Position numbers and translations under genes: made by a program
Shown here: positions 34,255 through 43,577 of the stretch, piece by piece
How positions within the stretch are numbered: the first letter of the stretch is position 1
Layout of the letters: every line of letters begins with the position of its first letter
From: Novosphingobium sp. Leaf2
GTDB taxonomy: Bacteria > Pseudomonadota > Alphaproteobacteria > Sphingomonadales > Sphingomonadaceae
Length of the DNA: 64,000 bases
Reading direction: 5' to 3'
NCBI RefSeq assembly: GCF_001421325.1
Contig: NZ_LMJY01000001.1
Location: forward strand, 503,501-567,500
Notes under the pieces: generated by a model
Told to the model about the DNA's origin: nothing
Database searches by the model: none
Seen by the model: the letters and a program-made list of their open reading frames with translations, nothing else

Positions 34255-35261
34255 GCGGGACGTACCGCGCGATCCAGCTCCAGCGATTTGCCGATAGCTT
34301 TCGCGCCGCCACGCAGATCGTCACGCTCGATCTGAACGATCCGGCGCCCGGCCAGGTGCTGGTGCGCAATCACTACTGCGGCATCAACGGCATCTTCGAC
34401 ACGCAGATTGCCCGCAACGCCGTCGATTACGTGAAGATCGGCCTGCCCACGCTCACCGGTGTCGAGGCGATGGGCATCGTCGAAGCTGTCGGCGAGGGTG
34501 TCACTGAGTTCAACGTGGGAGACGCCGTAGTCACCACGCGCTTTCCCGGCGGTTATCGCGAATGGAACCTGGCGCCGGCATCGCACTTCGTCAAAGTGCC
34601 CGAACTCGCGCCCGAATGGCTGGCGCTCGCGTCTACCGGGGTGTCGGCGTCGATGGCTCTGGAGCACATCGGCGCGGTGAAGGACGGCGAAACGGTCGCC
34701 ATTTCCGCTGCAGCGGGTGGCCTTGGTCACTTGATGGTGCAATTGGCGGTGGAGCGTGGCTGCCATGTCGTGGCGGTGTGCGGCGGCGCGGACAAAGTGG
34801 CGTTCGTGCGCAGCCTCGGCGCAGCGCGGGTGATCGATTACCGGTCCGAATCCGTGGCGGACATTCTCGCTGCCGAATACCCTGACAAGCTCGACGTTGC
34901 GGTCGATACGGTAAGCGGCACGATCTTCGACGCGTTCCTCAAGAACGTGGCGCCGCATGGCCGGGTGGTGGTGGGCGGCGCGGCGGCGGACCTGGAAGGC
35001 CGGCCCGAGATCGTGACGCAGCCGCGCATCGCGCATAGCCTGTACTACAAGGGCGCATCGGTGCGCGGGTTCATGAACGGCCTGCTGACCGAGCAATGGC
35101 CCGCCGCGCGTGAGCGGGTGTTCGCTGCCTATCGCTCGGGCACGCTCAAGGTCCGGTTCGACGATCGCGCGTTCACGGGCTTGGATGGCATTTACGACGC
35201 GGTCGAACGCCTGCTTTCGGGACAGTCCATCGGCAAGGTCATCGTGGACCTGCGACCGTGA
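34251..35261 (+). CDS. NAD(P)-dependent quinone-oxidoreductase-type MDR protein
   Basis: 336 residues. Nucleotide-binding AAAGGLGHLMVQLAVERG and GAARVIDYRSESVADI; catalytic-zinc ligands are missing, placing it in the quinone/enoyl reductase branch. VKVPELAPEWLALASTGVSASM is the usual hinge region. Within the operon it lies between the FAD oxidase and HyuA and may reduce a double bond. Substrate unknown. Confidence 0.82.
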   Translation: MSGTYRAIQLQRFADSFRAATQIVTLDLNDPAPGQVLVRNHYCGINGIFDTQIARNAVDYVKIGLPTLTGVEAMGIVEAVGEGVTEFNVGDAVVTTRFPGGYREWNLAPASHFVKVPELAPEWLALASTGVSASMALEHIGAVKDGETVAISAAAGGLGHLMVQLAVERGCHVVAVCGGADKVAFVRSLGAARVIDYRSESVADILAAEYPDKLDVAVDTVSGTIFDAFLKNVAPHGRVVVGGAAADLEGRPEIVTQPRIAHSLYYKGASVRGFMNGLLTEQWPAARERVFAAYRSGTLKVRFDDRAFTGLDGIYDAVERLLSGQSIGKVIVDLRP

Positions 35262-35334
35262 CCTGCCCTGCGGCCGCGCATGGCAGCGGCACCGCACATT
35301 CCTATTTCATTTCCGTCATTCGCAAGGATTGCCC

Positions 35335-37389
35335 ATGGCTTATCGGCTAGGTGTAGATGTTGGTGGCACGTTCACCGACCTGTTGCTGTTCAAGGAAGAT
35401 ACCGGCGCGTTCTGGCGCCACAAGACGCCCTCCACCCCGCATGACAGTTCGGAAGGCATTCTCAACGGCCTTAACGCGGTTTGCGAGAAGGCGGGCATCA
35501 CGCCAGCTGACATCGAGGTTTTCCTGCACGGCACCACCGTGGCTACCAACGCGGTTCTGGAAGGCAAGGGCGCGCGTGTCGGCCTGATCGTCACCGAAGG
35601 CTATCGCCAGGTCATGCAGATCGCCCGCAGCTTCGTGCCCGGTGGCCTTGCCGGCTGGATCGTTTGGCCCAAGCCCGTACCGCTGGCCGCACTGGAAGAC
35701 ACGGTCGAGATCAAGGGCCGCATGACCGCGCAAGGGCAGGAACTGCGCCCGATCGACGACGAGGACATTCGCGCCGCGCTGCGCAAGCTCAAGGCGCAAG
35801 GCGTCGAGGCGCTGACCGTCAGCCTTATGAACGCTTACCTGAACGGCGTGCACGAAGCGCGGGTCGGCGAACTGGCGGCAGAGATCATGCCGGACGTGCC
35901 GGTTTCGCTCAGCCACATCGTGCTGCCTGAAATGCAGGAGTACGAACGCACCCTGACGACGGTTGCCAACGCTGCGGTGCGCCCCGTGGTAGGACGCTAC
36001 GTGCGCAACTTGCGCAACCAGCTGCGCGAGGCCGGTATGGCGGGCAAGCTTTCGCTGCTGCGCTCGGACGGCGGTCTGATGACCTCGGAGAAGTCCGAAG
36101 AACATCCCGTCTCGCTGCTGATGTCGGGCCCGGCCGGCGGTGTTACCGGCGCGATCTGGGTCGGCAAGAACAGCGGTATCCGCAACATCCTGACGCTGGA
36201 CGTGGGCGGCACCTCCACCGACGTCGCGCTGATCGAAAACCTGGAAGCGCGCCGCGTGCGCACCACCGAAGTCGGCCACCTGGCGGTGCGTGCCTCCGCG
36301 CTGGACGTGAAGACGGTGGGCGCGGGCGGCGGTTCGATCGCGTATGTGCCCGAACTGACGGGCGCCTTGCGCGTGGGCCCGCAGTCCGCCGGCGCCGTGC
36401 CCGGCCCGGTCGCGTACGGCAAGGGCGGTACGCTGCCGACCGTGACGGACGCCAATGTCGTGCTGGGCTACCTGCCCGAAGCGCTGCTGGGCGGCACCTT
36501 CAAGCTGGACCGCGAAGGTGCGATCAAGGCCGTGCAGGGCATTGCCGATGCGCTGAAGATCGACCTGTACGCTGCGGCGCGCGGCATCATCGACATTGTG
36601 AACGAGAACATGTTCGGCGCGCTGCGCATGATCTCTGTGCAGCAGGGTTACGACCCGCGTGACTTCGCGCTGATGGGCTTTGGCGGCGCCGGCCCGATCC
36701 ACGTCAACGCGGTGGCGCGCCTGATGGGAAGCTGGCCCGCCGTCTCGCCCGTCTCGCCGGGCGTGCTGTGTGCGCTAGGCGATGCGACCACGCGGATGCG
36801 CACCGAAACCGCGCGCTCGTTTTCCACCCTTGCCTCCAAGACGTCCGCCGAAGACCTGCTCTCCGTGCTGGCCGAAATGGAGCAGCAGATCCGCGAGGAA
36901 CTGCGGGCCGAGGGCGTGGCTGAAGGGGACATCGACGTCGTTTTCGAAGTGGATGTGCGGTACTCGGGCCAGGCCTTCGAAGTGCCGATGGAAGTGACCA
37001 TCGACCAGCTGCGTGACAAGGGCATCGCTGCCCTGACTGAACGCTTCGATGAAGAGCATTTGCGGCTGTTCACCTTCAACATGGACAGCGAGCACGAGAT
37101 CGTGAATTTGCGCGCCGTGGCCCTGGGCCAGGCGCTCGACCTGCCGGCGGCCCGTCTGCCGGAAGGCAACGGCGATCCCGCGCATGCCAAGCTGCGCGAC
37201 CATCAGTTGTACATGGATGGGCGCATGCAGCCGGCGGTGATCTACGATCGCGCCAGGCTGAAGGCCAAGGACGTCATCAAGGGTCCTGCCATCGTCATCG
37301 AGATGGACTCCACCACGCTCGTCGAGGCGGATTGCATCGCCACGGTCGACGCGGTCGGCAACATCCTCATCACTCTCGCCGACGCCTGA
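35335..37389 (+). CDS. hyuA: hydantoinase/oxoprolinase subunit A (HyuA)
   Basis: 684 residues, typical for HyuA. Actin-like ATPase motifs VDVGGTFTDLLL at the N-terminus, LTLDVGGTSTDVALI around residue 285 and FGGAGPIHVNAVA around residue 450. With HyuB this family uses ATP to open lactam or imide rings (hydantoins, 5-oxoproline) or to carboxylate ketones. Start ATG 35335 has AAGGA upstream. It is the ring-opening candidate of this operon. No acxC-type third subunit is seen, so an acetone-carboxylase role is less likely. Confidence 0.9.
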   Translation: MAYRLGVDVGGTFTDLLLFKEDTGAFWRHKTPSTPHDSSEGILNGLNAVCEKAGITPADIEVFLHGTTVATNAVLEGKGARVGLIVTEGYRQVMQIARSFVPGGLAGWIVWPKPVPLAALEDTVEIKGRMTAQGQELRPIDDEDIRAALRKLKAQGVEALTVSLMNAYLNGVHEARVGELAAEIMPDVPVSLSHIVLPEMQEYERTLTTVANAAVRPVVGRYVRNLRNQLREAGMAGKLSLLRSDGGLMTSEKSEEHPVSLLMSGPAGGVTGAIWVGKNSGIRNILTLDVGGTSTDVALIENLEARRVRTTEVGHLAVRASALDVKTVGAGGGSIAYVPELTGALRVGPQSAGAVPGPVAYGKGGTLPTVTDANVVLGYLPEALLGGTFKLDREGAIKAVQGIADALKIDLYAAARGIIDIVNENMFGALRMISVQQGYDPRDFALMGFGGAGPIHVNAVARLMGSWPAVSPVSPGVLCALGDATTRMRTETARSFSTLASKTSAEDLLSVLAEMEQQIREELRAEGVAEGDIDVVFEVDVRYSGQAFEVPMEVTIDQLRDKGIAALTERFDEEHLRLFTFNMDSEHEIVNLRAVALGQALDLPAARLPEGNGDPAHAKLRDHQLYMDGRMQPAVIYDRARLKAKDVIKGPAIVIEMDSTTLVEADCIATVDAVGNILITLADA

Positions 37390-37404
37390 TCGAAGGACGC
37401 CAAG

Positions 37405-39282
37405 ATGCCCGCACGGATCATCCAGACCAACGCAGCCGCCTTCGAGAAGAAGGTCATCGACCCCGTAACCCTCGACATCATCGAGAACGCCTTGCGCAAT
37501 GCCCGCGTGGAAATGGACGCCACCTTGGTGCGCACCGCGATGTCGCCCGGCATCCGCGAGCAGGGTGACGCCTTCCCGCTGATCGCAGACCACAAGGGCC
37601 GCATGATCGTGGGCCAGTTCGGTTCCTACATCGGCCCGTTCCTGGACGGGTACGAAGGCACCGTGGAAGAGGGCGACCTCATCATGCTGTCCGATCCGTA
37701 TTCGGTGGGCGGTGCGGTCAGCCACAGCAACGACTGGCTCGTGCTGCTGCCGGTGTTCAAGGACGGACGCCTGATCGCCTACACCTCGATGTTCGGGCAC
37801 CAGTCCGACATCGGCGGCATGGTCGCCGGCTCGATGCCGATCGTCGCGACCTCGATCTTCCAGGAGGGCGTCCGCATCCCGCCGGTGAAGATTTACAAGC
37901 AGGGCGTCTACAACGAGGACATCGTCAAGCTGATCATGCATCAGGTCCGCACGCCGGACTGGTGCAAGGCTGATCTCAACGCCCTGATCGCCTCGTGCCG
38001 CGTGGCCTCGCGCCGCGTGATCGAGATGGCCGGGCGCTTCGGAGATGACGTGTTTGTCTCCGCTTGCGAGGAACTTCTGGCGCGCAACCACAAGGCGATG
38101 GCGCAACTGATCGACACCGCGATCAGCGAGGAGAAAGTCAGCTTCGAGGACTACATCTGCGACGATGGCATGGGCTTTGGCCCTTACAAGATCAAATGCA
38201 CGATGTGGCGTGAGAACGGCCGGGTGGTCCTGGACTTTGACGGCACCGACCCGCAGTCCGTCGCCTCGATCAACTTCTTCCTCAACGAGAACATGATGCG
38301 CATGTTCTTCGGCATCTACATGATCATGGTCTTCGATCCGCAGATCCTGTTCAACGACGGCTATTACGACCTGATCGACGTGCGCATTCCGGAAGGTTCG
38401 CTGCTCAAGCCACGCTTCCCGGCGGCGCTGTCTGGCCGCACCCACGCGCTGGGCCGCATGTTCGACATTCTCGGCGGCTTGCTGGGCCAGAAGACGCCGG
38501 AGTTCCTGACGGCGGCCGGCTTCTCGTCCAGCCCGCACTTGTTCTATTCCGGGTTCGACAAGGCGGGCGAATACTTCCAGCTGTTCCAGATCGGCTTTGG
38601 CGGCATTCCCGGTCGTCCGCTAGGCGATGGGCCGGATGGCCATTCGCTGTTCCCCAATTTCACCAACGTGCCCAACGAGTTCCTCGAACGCTATTTTCCG
38701 CTGGTGATCGAGCGTTACGAGACGGTGGCGGACTCCGGCGGGGCAGGCCTGCACCGCGGCGGCAATGGCATCATCATGTCCTACCGCTTTCTGGAGAAGG
38801 GCAAGATCGCGATCCATGACGACCGCTGGTTCGTGCCGCCCTGGGGGGTCAACGGCGGCGCACCGGGCGCGCGGGCGCGCAAGATCCTGGAAAAGCCGGA
38901 TGGGTCGCAAACCATCGTCGGCAACAAGATCGAGGATCTTGAGGTAGAGGCGAACGACGTGCTCCACTTCATCACCTGGGGCGGCGGCGGCTGGGGCGAT
39001 CCGTTCGAGCGCGATCCTGCGCTCATCGCCAAGGAGATCGAGCAAGGTCTGGTCACGGCCGAAGGCGCGAAGGCCTACGGCGTGGTGATCGGCAGCGACG
39101 GCACGGTGGACGAGAGCGCCACTCAGGCGCTGCGCGCCCGCCTGCGCGATGAGCGCGGTGAGATCGCGGTGTTCGATTTCGGCCCCGATATCGAAACCTT
39201 GCGTCGAGAGTGCGAAGCGCAAACCGGCTTGCCCGCCCCGCGCGCGCCGCAGTGGGAGCATTTCGCGCAGGCTGCCGAATAA
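37405..39282 (+). CDS. hyuB: hydantoinase/oxoprolinase subunit B (HyuB)
   Basis: 625 residues, starting 15 bases after HyuA. DPVTLDIIENALRNARVEMDA opens the family, DPYSVGGAVSHSNDW and RTPDWCKADLNALIASCRVA follow, and the C-terminal part has WGGGGWGDPFERDP. The family's HyuA-HyuB complexes split C-N bonds with ATP. Cytosolic. Ends before a 120-bp gap to the CoA-transferase. Confidence 0.9.
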   Translation: MPARIIQTNAAAFEKKVIDPVTLDIIENALRNARVEMDATLVRTAMSPGIREQGDAFPLIADHKGRMIVGQFGSYIGPFLDGYEGTVEEGDLIMLSDPYSVGGAVSHSNDWLVLLPVFKDGRLIAYTSMFGHQSDIGGMVAGSMPIVATSIFQEGVRIPPVKIYKQGVYNEDIVKLIMHQVRTPDWCKADLNALIASCRVASRRVIEMAGRFGDDVFVSACEELLARNHKAMAQLIDTAISEEKVSFEDYICDDGMGFGPYKIKCTMWRENGRVVLDFDGTDPQSVASINFFLNENMMRMFFGIYMIMVFDPQILFNDGYYDLIDVRIPEGSLLKPRFPAALSGRTHALGRMFDILGGLLGQKTPEFLTAAGFSSSPHLFYSGFDKAGEYFQLFQIGFGGIPGRPLGDGPDGHSLFPNFTNVPNEFLERYFPLVIERYETVADSGGAGLHRGGNGIIMSYRFLEKGKIAIHDDRWFVPPWGVNGGAPGARARKILEKPDGSQTIVGNKIEDLEVEANDVLHFITWGGGGWGDPFERDPALIAKEIEQGLVTAEGAKAYGVVIGSDGTVDESATQALRARLRDERGEIAVFDFGPDIETLRRECEAQTGLPAPRAPQWEHFAQAAE

Positions 39283-39404
39283 GGCAATTTTACGGGCGAC
39301 ACCGGGCGCATGGCGCTTTAGCCTTCGGTGTCGCCCTATTATCCAGCCCGTCACTCGGCCGCGATACGACGGCGGAGGATGGACGCAGGAGAGGGTTGAA
39401 AACG

Positions 39405-40718
39405 ATGAATGCAGCGCACCGGCAGCGGTATCGCGCCTGTCAGCGCACGGCGGTCGATGCCGCCGCGCTCATTCCATCGGGCGCCAAAGTGGCGATGGCG
39501 CTGGGCGCCGGGCAACCGCCGGCGATTCTGTCCGCTCTCGCCCAGGCGGCAAGGGCTGGCACCGTGCGGGACGTGCACATCTATTACCTGTTGTGCACCG
39601 GCATTGCCGGGGCAAGCGTGTTCGACTTCGATCTGCACGATCGCGTTGTGCCGATGAGCTACTTTCATGGCGGCGTGGAGCGTGCACTGGATAAACGCCG
39701 GGCGTCCAGCGGGCTGCCGCCGGTCGATGTGCTGCCCTGCCACTTCAGCCAGGTGCCGCGTTCGATGACCGAGCATGTCGGCGTGGATACCCTGATCGCA
39801 ACCGTTGCGCCGATGGATGCGGACGGCAATTTCAGCCTGGGCACCAGTACCGACTATTCTCTCGCCGTTGCCCGCAAGCGCGGCGTGCGGATCATCCTGG
39901 AGGTGAACCGCAACATGCCTTACGTGCGCGGCGATTGCATGATCCCGATCGCGGACGTGACAGCGCTGGTCGAAAATGACGTCGACGACCTGCCAAGCCT
40001 GCCACCGGCGCCGCGCAGTGCCACCGACGATGCAATCGGGGCGATCATCGCCGGGCTCGTAAACGATGGTGATTGCCTGCAGATGGGGATTGGTGCCCTG
40101 CCGGATGCGGTGTGCGCCGGGCTTGCCGGGCATCGCCATCTGGGCATCCACACCGAAATGATGACGCCGGGCTTGTCCATGCTGATGCAAAGCGGCGTGG
40201 TCGATAACAGCCGCAAGCAGATACACGCGGGCACCTCCGTGTTCACGTTCGCGCTGGGCGACAAGCCGTTGTACGCGTTCCTCGACGGCAATCGCGATGT
40301 GGAAGCCTATCCGGTCGAATACGTGAACAATCCCGGCATCATCGCCCGTAACGACAATGTCGTGTCGGTGAACGCCACGCTCCAGATCGATCTCGACGGG
40401 GCCTGCAACTCGGAATACGTCAACGGACGCCAGTATAGCGCGTCGGGCGGTCAAGTCGATTTCGTGCGCGGGGCCTATGCGTCCAGGGGCGGGCGATCCA
40501 TCATCGCCTGCCATGCCACCGCCGCGGGCGGCACGATCTCCCGCATAGTGCCGCGTTTGACAGGGCCCGTCACCACGCCGCGCAACGACACGCATATCGT
40601 GGTCACCGAATTCGGTTGGGCGGACCTGAAGGGCAAGACCACCCGGCAACGCGCCGAAGCGCTCATCGCCCTTGCCCACCCGTCTTTTCGCGAAGATCTC
40701 GCGCGGGGCGTTTTTTAG
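39405..40718 (+). CDS. acetyl-CoA hydrolase/4-hydroxybutyrate CoA-transferase family protein
   Basis: 437 residues from ATG 39405 (GGAGAGGG upstream). Motifs GIGALPDAV and LGIHTEMMTPG carry the Glu that forms the glutamyl-CoA thioester. YVNGRQYSASGGQVDFVRGA and NDTHIVVTEFGWADLKGKT are the usual C-terminal regions. It activates a carboxylic acid using acetyl- or succinyl-CoA. Probably in the same transcript as HyuAB, giving a CoA ester for further degradation. Confidence 0.87.
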   Translation: MNAAHRQRYRACQRTAVDAAALIPSGAKVAMALGAGQPPAILSALAQAARAGTVRDVHIYYLLCTGIAGASVFDFDLHDRVVPMSYFHGGVERALDKRRASSGLPPVDVLPCHFSQVPRSMTEHVGVDTLIATVAPMDADGNFSLGTSTDYSLAVARKRGVRIILEVNRNMPYVRGDCMIPIADVTALVENDVDDLPSLPPAPRSATDDAIGAIIAGLVNDGDCLQMGIGALPDAVCAGLAGHRHLGIHTEMMTPGLSMLMQSGVVDNSRKQIHAGTSVFTFALGDKPLYAFLDGNRDVEAYPVEYVNNPGIIARNDNVVSVNATLQIDLDGACNSEYVNGRQYSASGGQVDFVRGAYASRGGRSIIACHATAAGGTISRIVPRLTGPVTTPRNDTHIVVTEFGWADLKGKTTRQRAEALIALAHPSFREDLARGVF

Positions 40719-40843
40719 AGGTGATCGAGAGTTGAGGCGTGGCTGAAAGCTGCGACCCTGTTGCCCTCGCCGAACGCCACGCCAGACAGCGCCTCGGCAA
40801 AACGCAATTGGCGTTTATCGTGCTGCAGTGCAATATACGCGCC

Positions 40844-41191
40844 ATGCAGAACCTGTTTCGAATCGCTTTCTGGCTGGCACTCGTGTTCGCCGTGATCATG
40901 GCGCTTGTCCCCCATCCGCCGGAATTCCCTGGCGAGCCGGGGGACAAGTTCCAGCATATGCTGGCATTCGCCACACTCGCGGTGCTGGGCGTGCTGGGAT
41001 ACCCGCAGATACCAAAGCTCAGGATCGGGTTGGGTCTGGTAGTGTTGGGGGCGGGGATCGAGATCGCGCAGATGATCCCGCAATTGCATCGCGATGCCGA
41101 ATGGAGCGACCTGGCTGCCGATACCTGTGCGGTGATGGTCATGATCGCGCTGGCGGCGCTGGCGCTGCGCACCATTCGCGCCAGGCGCTGA
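40844..41191 (+). CDS. VanZ-like membrane protein
   Basis: 115 residues from ATG 40844. Four hydrophobic stretches: FWLALVFAVIMALVP, FQHMLAFATLAVLGVLG, LGLVVLGAGIEIAQMIP and AVMVMIALAALALRTI. The KFQHMLAFATLA and EIAQ signature is typical of short VanZ-like proteins. Function unknown. Neighbour, not clearly part, of the operon above. A leftward hydrolase gene ends 22 bp downstream. Confidence 0.7.
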   Translation: MQNLFRIAFWLALVFAVIMALVPHPPEFPGEPGDKFQHMLAFATLAVLGVLGYPQIPKLRIGLGLVVLGAGIEIAQMIPQLHRDAEWSDLAADTCAVMVMIALAALALRTIRARR

Positions 41192-41212
41192 ACCAGCCTG
41201 TTCGCTTGCGCG

Positions 41213-42034
41213 TCACTCCCGGTCGAGAAAGTCCCGAACCAGCGCGACAGCATCTGACGTGGAAGCGTCCAGGAAGCCGTGGCCCCATTCCGGCTTGTCG
41301 ACGATGTGGCCGTCAACCATCAAGGCTGCGGCACGCGGCGTGAATTGCACAAGGTCGTCGTCAGGGTTGATGACCATGATCGGCTGCTTGACCTCCGGCA
41401 GCCCCATGTCGGGCTGGTGATTGAACGCGGCGCGATGGCCGTACCATGCCCGGTTGCGGCCAAGCAGGCCATCGGGAAACATGTCCGCCACCGCCTCCAG
41501 ATCAAGCCCGTGACCGAGGTTGTGATGTGAAAAGCTGCGCCATCGTTTCATCACGTGTTCGCCGTCAAGGCTGGGCAGGATGGGCTGGTACAGACTGCGC
41601 ATCGCTGCACGTTCCTCATCATTCAGCAGCGGCGCGGAAACGAGGACGATGCGGCGGATCTGTTCGGGCCGCATGCGGGCAAGATCGCAGGCAATCAGCG
41701 ATCCGGTATGATAGCCCATGATATCCACGGGCCCTTCGATCCCCAGCGCGTCGATCACGGCCGCCATCGCGCGCGCGTAGTCGGATATTTCGGGCAACTC
41801 CTCCGGCGTGTCCGACATCCCGAAACCGGGGGTGTCTACCGCAACGGCCAGTCTGTCCTCCCCCATCTGCGCGATGAACCTGGCATATATGCGCCCGCTC
41901 ATTGGGCTCATGTGAAAGCAGAGCAGGGGCGGACGCTGGGGGGACGAAGGCCCTGCAACCCGAATGTGTATCTGCCCGAAGGGACCGTCCACATACCTTC
42001 TACGAACAGCAACCATGCGTAGCTCCATTTTCAC
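41213..42034 (-). CDS. alpha/beta-hydrolase fold protein with His at the nucleophile elbow (third copy)
   Basis: 273 residues if the GTG at 42034 is used. An ATG at 42028 or 42016 is possible. Fold motifs LLCFHMSPMSGRIYA and VAVDTPGFGMSDTPE. The elbow reads DIMGYHTGSLIACDL: His-Thr-Gly again. Unlike the copy at 13110 it keeps a C-terminal His (PEWGHGFLD) in the catalytic-His place. Last of three leftward genes behind dyad h. Chemistry unclear: lyase, dioxygenase or hydrolase. Confidence 0.75.
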   Translation of the reverse strand: MKMELRMVAVRRRYVDGPFGQIHIRVAGPSSPQRPPLLCFHMSPMSGRIYARFIAQMGEDRLAVAVDTPGFGMSDTPEELPEISDYARAMAAVIDALGIEGPVDIMGYHTGSLIACDLARMRPEQIRRIVLVSAPLLNDEERAAMRSLYQPILPSLDGEHVMKRWRSFSHHNLGHGLDLEAVADMFPDGLLGRNRAWYGHRAAFNHQPDMGLPEVKQPIMVINPDDDLVQFTPRAAALMVDGHIVDKPEWGHGFLDASTSDAVALVRDFLDRE

Positions 42035-42078
42035 GAAACGGGGAATTGTGTTGAGCGGCGATCAGCATGACGGCACCG

Positions 42079-43026
42079 TCAGGCGGACAGGATCTCCAGC
42101 GCCTGATACCAGGCACCGTTAGGCGCTTTGACCGTGGCGATCACCGCGTCTCCCAAGCCTGGGATCGCTACCTGGGCCGTCTTTACGCCTGCCGCCTGCG
42201 CAACAGCCGCAGCATTGCGTACCCGGACGGTCGCACCCAGCAGCCCACGGTTGGGCGGAGAGGAAGCGGCGTGCAGCGAGCGTTGCGATCCGGCTGGCAG
42301 GCCGTAATCGATCACCCCGAAATAAGGTTCGCGCTTACAGGTGCCCACGTTCCAGGCGCGGAGCCGCAGCTGCTGCGTGCTGCCGACCATGGCGTCAAAG
42401 CTGGCATCCTCCAATCCGTATCGATGGATGACGTCCAGACCCAGCACGCGATCGAAGAATGCGAGTGTTGCCGCCGAATCCTGCACCGGCCCTGAAATGC
42501 TTTGCGGTTCGCTGACCAGGCGGTCCCGAACGGTGGCCAAGTCGGCGAACAGGCCGGCATCGCCGGAAATCAGCGCACAGACAACGCCGTCCGGACCCCA
42601 CAAGTGCGCTTCCTGATAGCGGCCTTCCGGCGTGTCATACTCCGCGATTTCGGGCTTGAAGAGAAAACCGGTGCGCTCGATCGCGGCGCGCGCGGCTGGC
42701 AGGTCGGGCGCGTAGAAGTCGATCACCTTGAGCGCATCGCAATCCGAACCGCGAGACGGATCGCGGATCTGCTCGCCGCCTACGGGGATAAACTGGACGA
42801 GCCGGATACCGAAAGCCGTTCCGGGCGTAGCAAGCGTAACTTCACGCGAACCGTCGGACTCGATGCCCCAGATAGCGCGCGTTTCCGCAGCGGTCCGGTC
42901 GCAACGCCCTGCCTCGACCAGCCCGAATGCCGCGAACAGGGCGATATGCGCATCAAGGTCGCTTGAGGAGATGATCGGCCCGTGGATCGAAAGTGTTTCG
43001 GGCCGGGTCTGGTCCGGTGTGGCCAT
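42079..43026 (-). CDS. VOC-fold protein, two repeats
   Basis: 315 residues. Unit 1 from GPIISSSDLDAHIALFAAFGL to GPDGVVCALI, unit 2 from VQDSAATLAFFDRVLGLDVI to PNGAWYQALEIL. This is the second two-domain VOC gene in the island (see 12173). Each unit has the expected beta-alpha-beta-beta-beta shape, but the classical metal triad is not evident. Could be an isomerase, dioxygenase or epimerase. Middle gene of a three-gene leftward operon. Confidence 0.68.
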   Translation of the reverse strand: MATPDQTRPETLSIHGPIISSSDLDAHIALFAAFGLVEAGRCDRTAAETRAIWGIESDGSREVTLATPGTAFGIRLVQFIPVGGEQIRDPSRGSDCDALKVIDFYAPDLPAARAAIERTGFLFKPEIAEYDTPEGRYQEAHLWGPDGVVCALISGDAGLFADLATVRDRLVSEPQSISGPVQDSAATLAFFDRVLGLDVIHRYGLEDASFDAMVGSTQQLRLRAWNVGTCKREPYFGVIDYGLPAGSQRSLHAASSPPNRGLLGATVRVRNAAAVAQAAGVKTAQVAIPGLGDAVIATVKAPNGAWYQALEILSA

Positions 43027-43071
43027 GTCAGAAACGCTCCATTTCGCGCGTCGGGTAAGAAAAGCGATGCA

Positions 43072-43515
43072 TCAGTCGGCGCGGCGTTCGCGTGCGAGTG
43101 TGACCTTGAATAACCGTTCGTCACGAAACCAATGCCAGGTCCGCGCCCGGCTCTGGCCATCGGGACTCACCTGGATCATCTCGCACACGCGGATCGCGGG
43201 ATCGTTCGCATACGTGAAGTTGAGATACACGGTCTGCTCGTCGATTTCGGACATCCAGCCGACCAGGCGATCACGCCACTCCAGCCGATCGTTGCGATAG
43301 TCGGCGAGCAGTTCGATCCGGGTTTCGCGCCCGTCTCTCCAACGATTGTGGATGCGCAGGCAAAAGTCTGCAGCGCCATCAGTGGGAAAGTCCGAATCGG
43401 TATCGACCGCGTGTTCGTCGATCAGACCGCCAGCGGGATCAAGATGGGTATACGTGCCTGTCCATCGGCCACATCCCCTTGCAAGCACCGGGAAGCGCTG
43501 GGCCATGTCGGTCAT
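43072..43515 (-). CDS. lipocalin-like (DUF3598-type) protein of unknown function
   Basis: 147 residues from ATG 43515 (GGAG upstream). GRWTGTYTHLDPAGGL, FCLRIHNRWRDGRET and TWHWFRDERLFKVTL suggest a small beta-barrel of the lipocalin/DUF3598 type, with conserved Trp and Arg-rich face. No signal peptide. First gene behind dyad h, 39 bp upstream. Probably binds a hydrophobic ligand or acts on it. Not assigned. Confidence 0.55.
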   Translation of the reverse strand: MTDMAQRFPVLARGCGRWTGTYTHLDPAGGLIDEHAVDTDSDFPTDGAADFCLRIHNRWRDGRETRIELLADYRNDRLEWRDRLVGWMSEIDEQTVYLNFTYANDPAIRVCEMIQVSPDGQSRARTWHWFRDERLFKVTLARERRAD

Positions 43516-43553
43516 TGATCCATCTCCGCCTGACTGCACGTTCGGTCAGGCTA

Positions 43554-43577
43554 ATATGTATTATCTGTATGTCAATT
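43554..43577. promoter_or_regulatory. island operator, site h
   Basis: The minus strand reads AATTGACATA, CAGATA, then ATACATAT. It overlaps the last codons of the LysR gene (stop at 43572) and controls the leftward operon starting at 43515. Confidence 0.7.
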
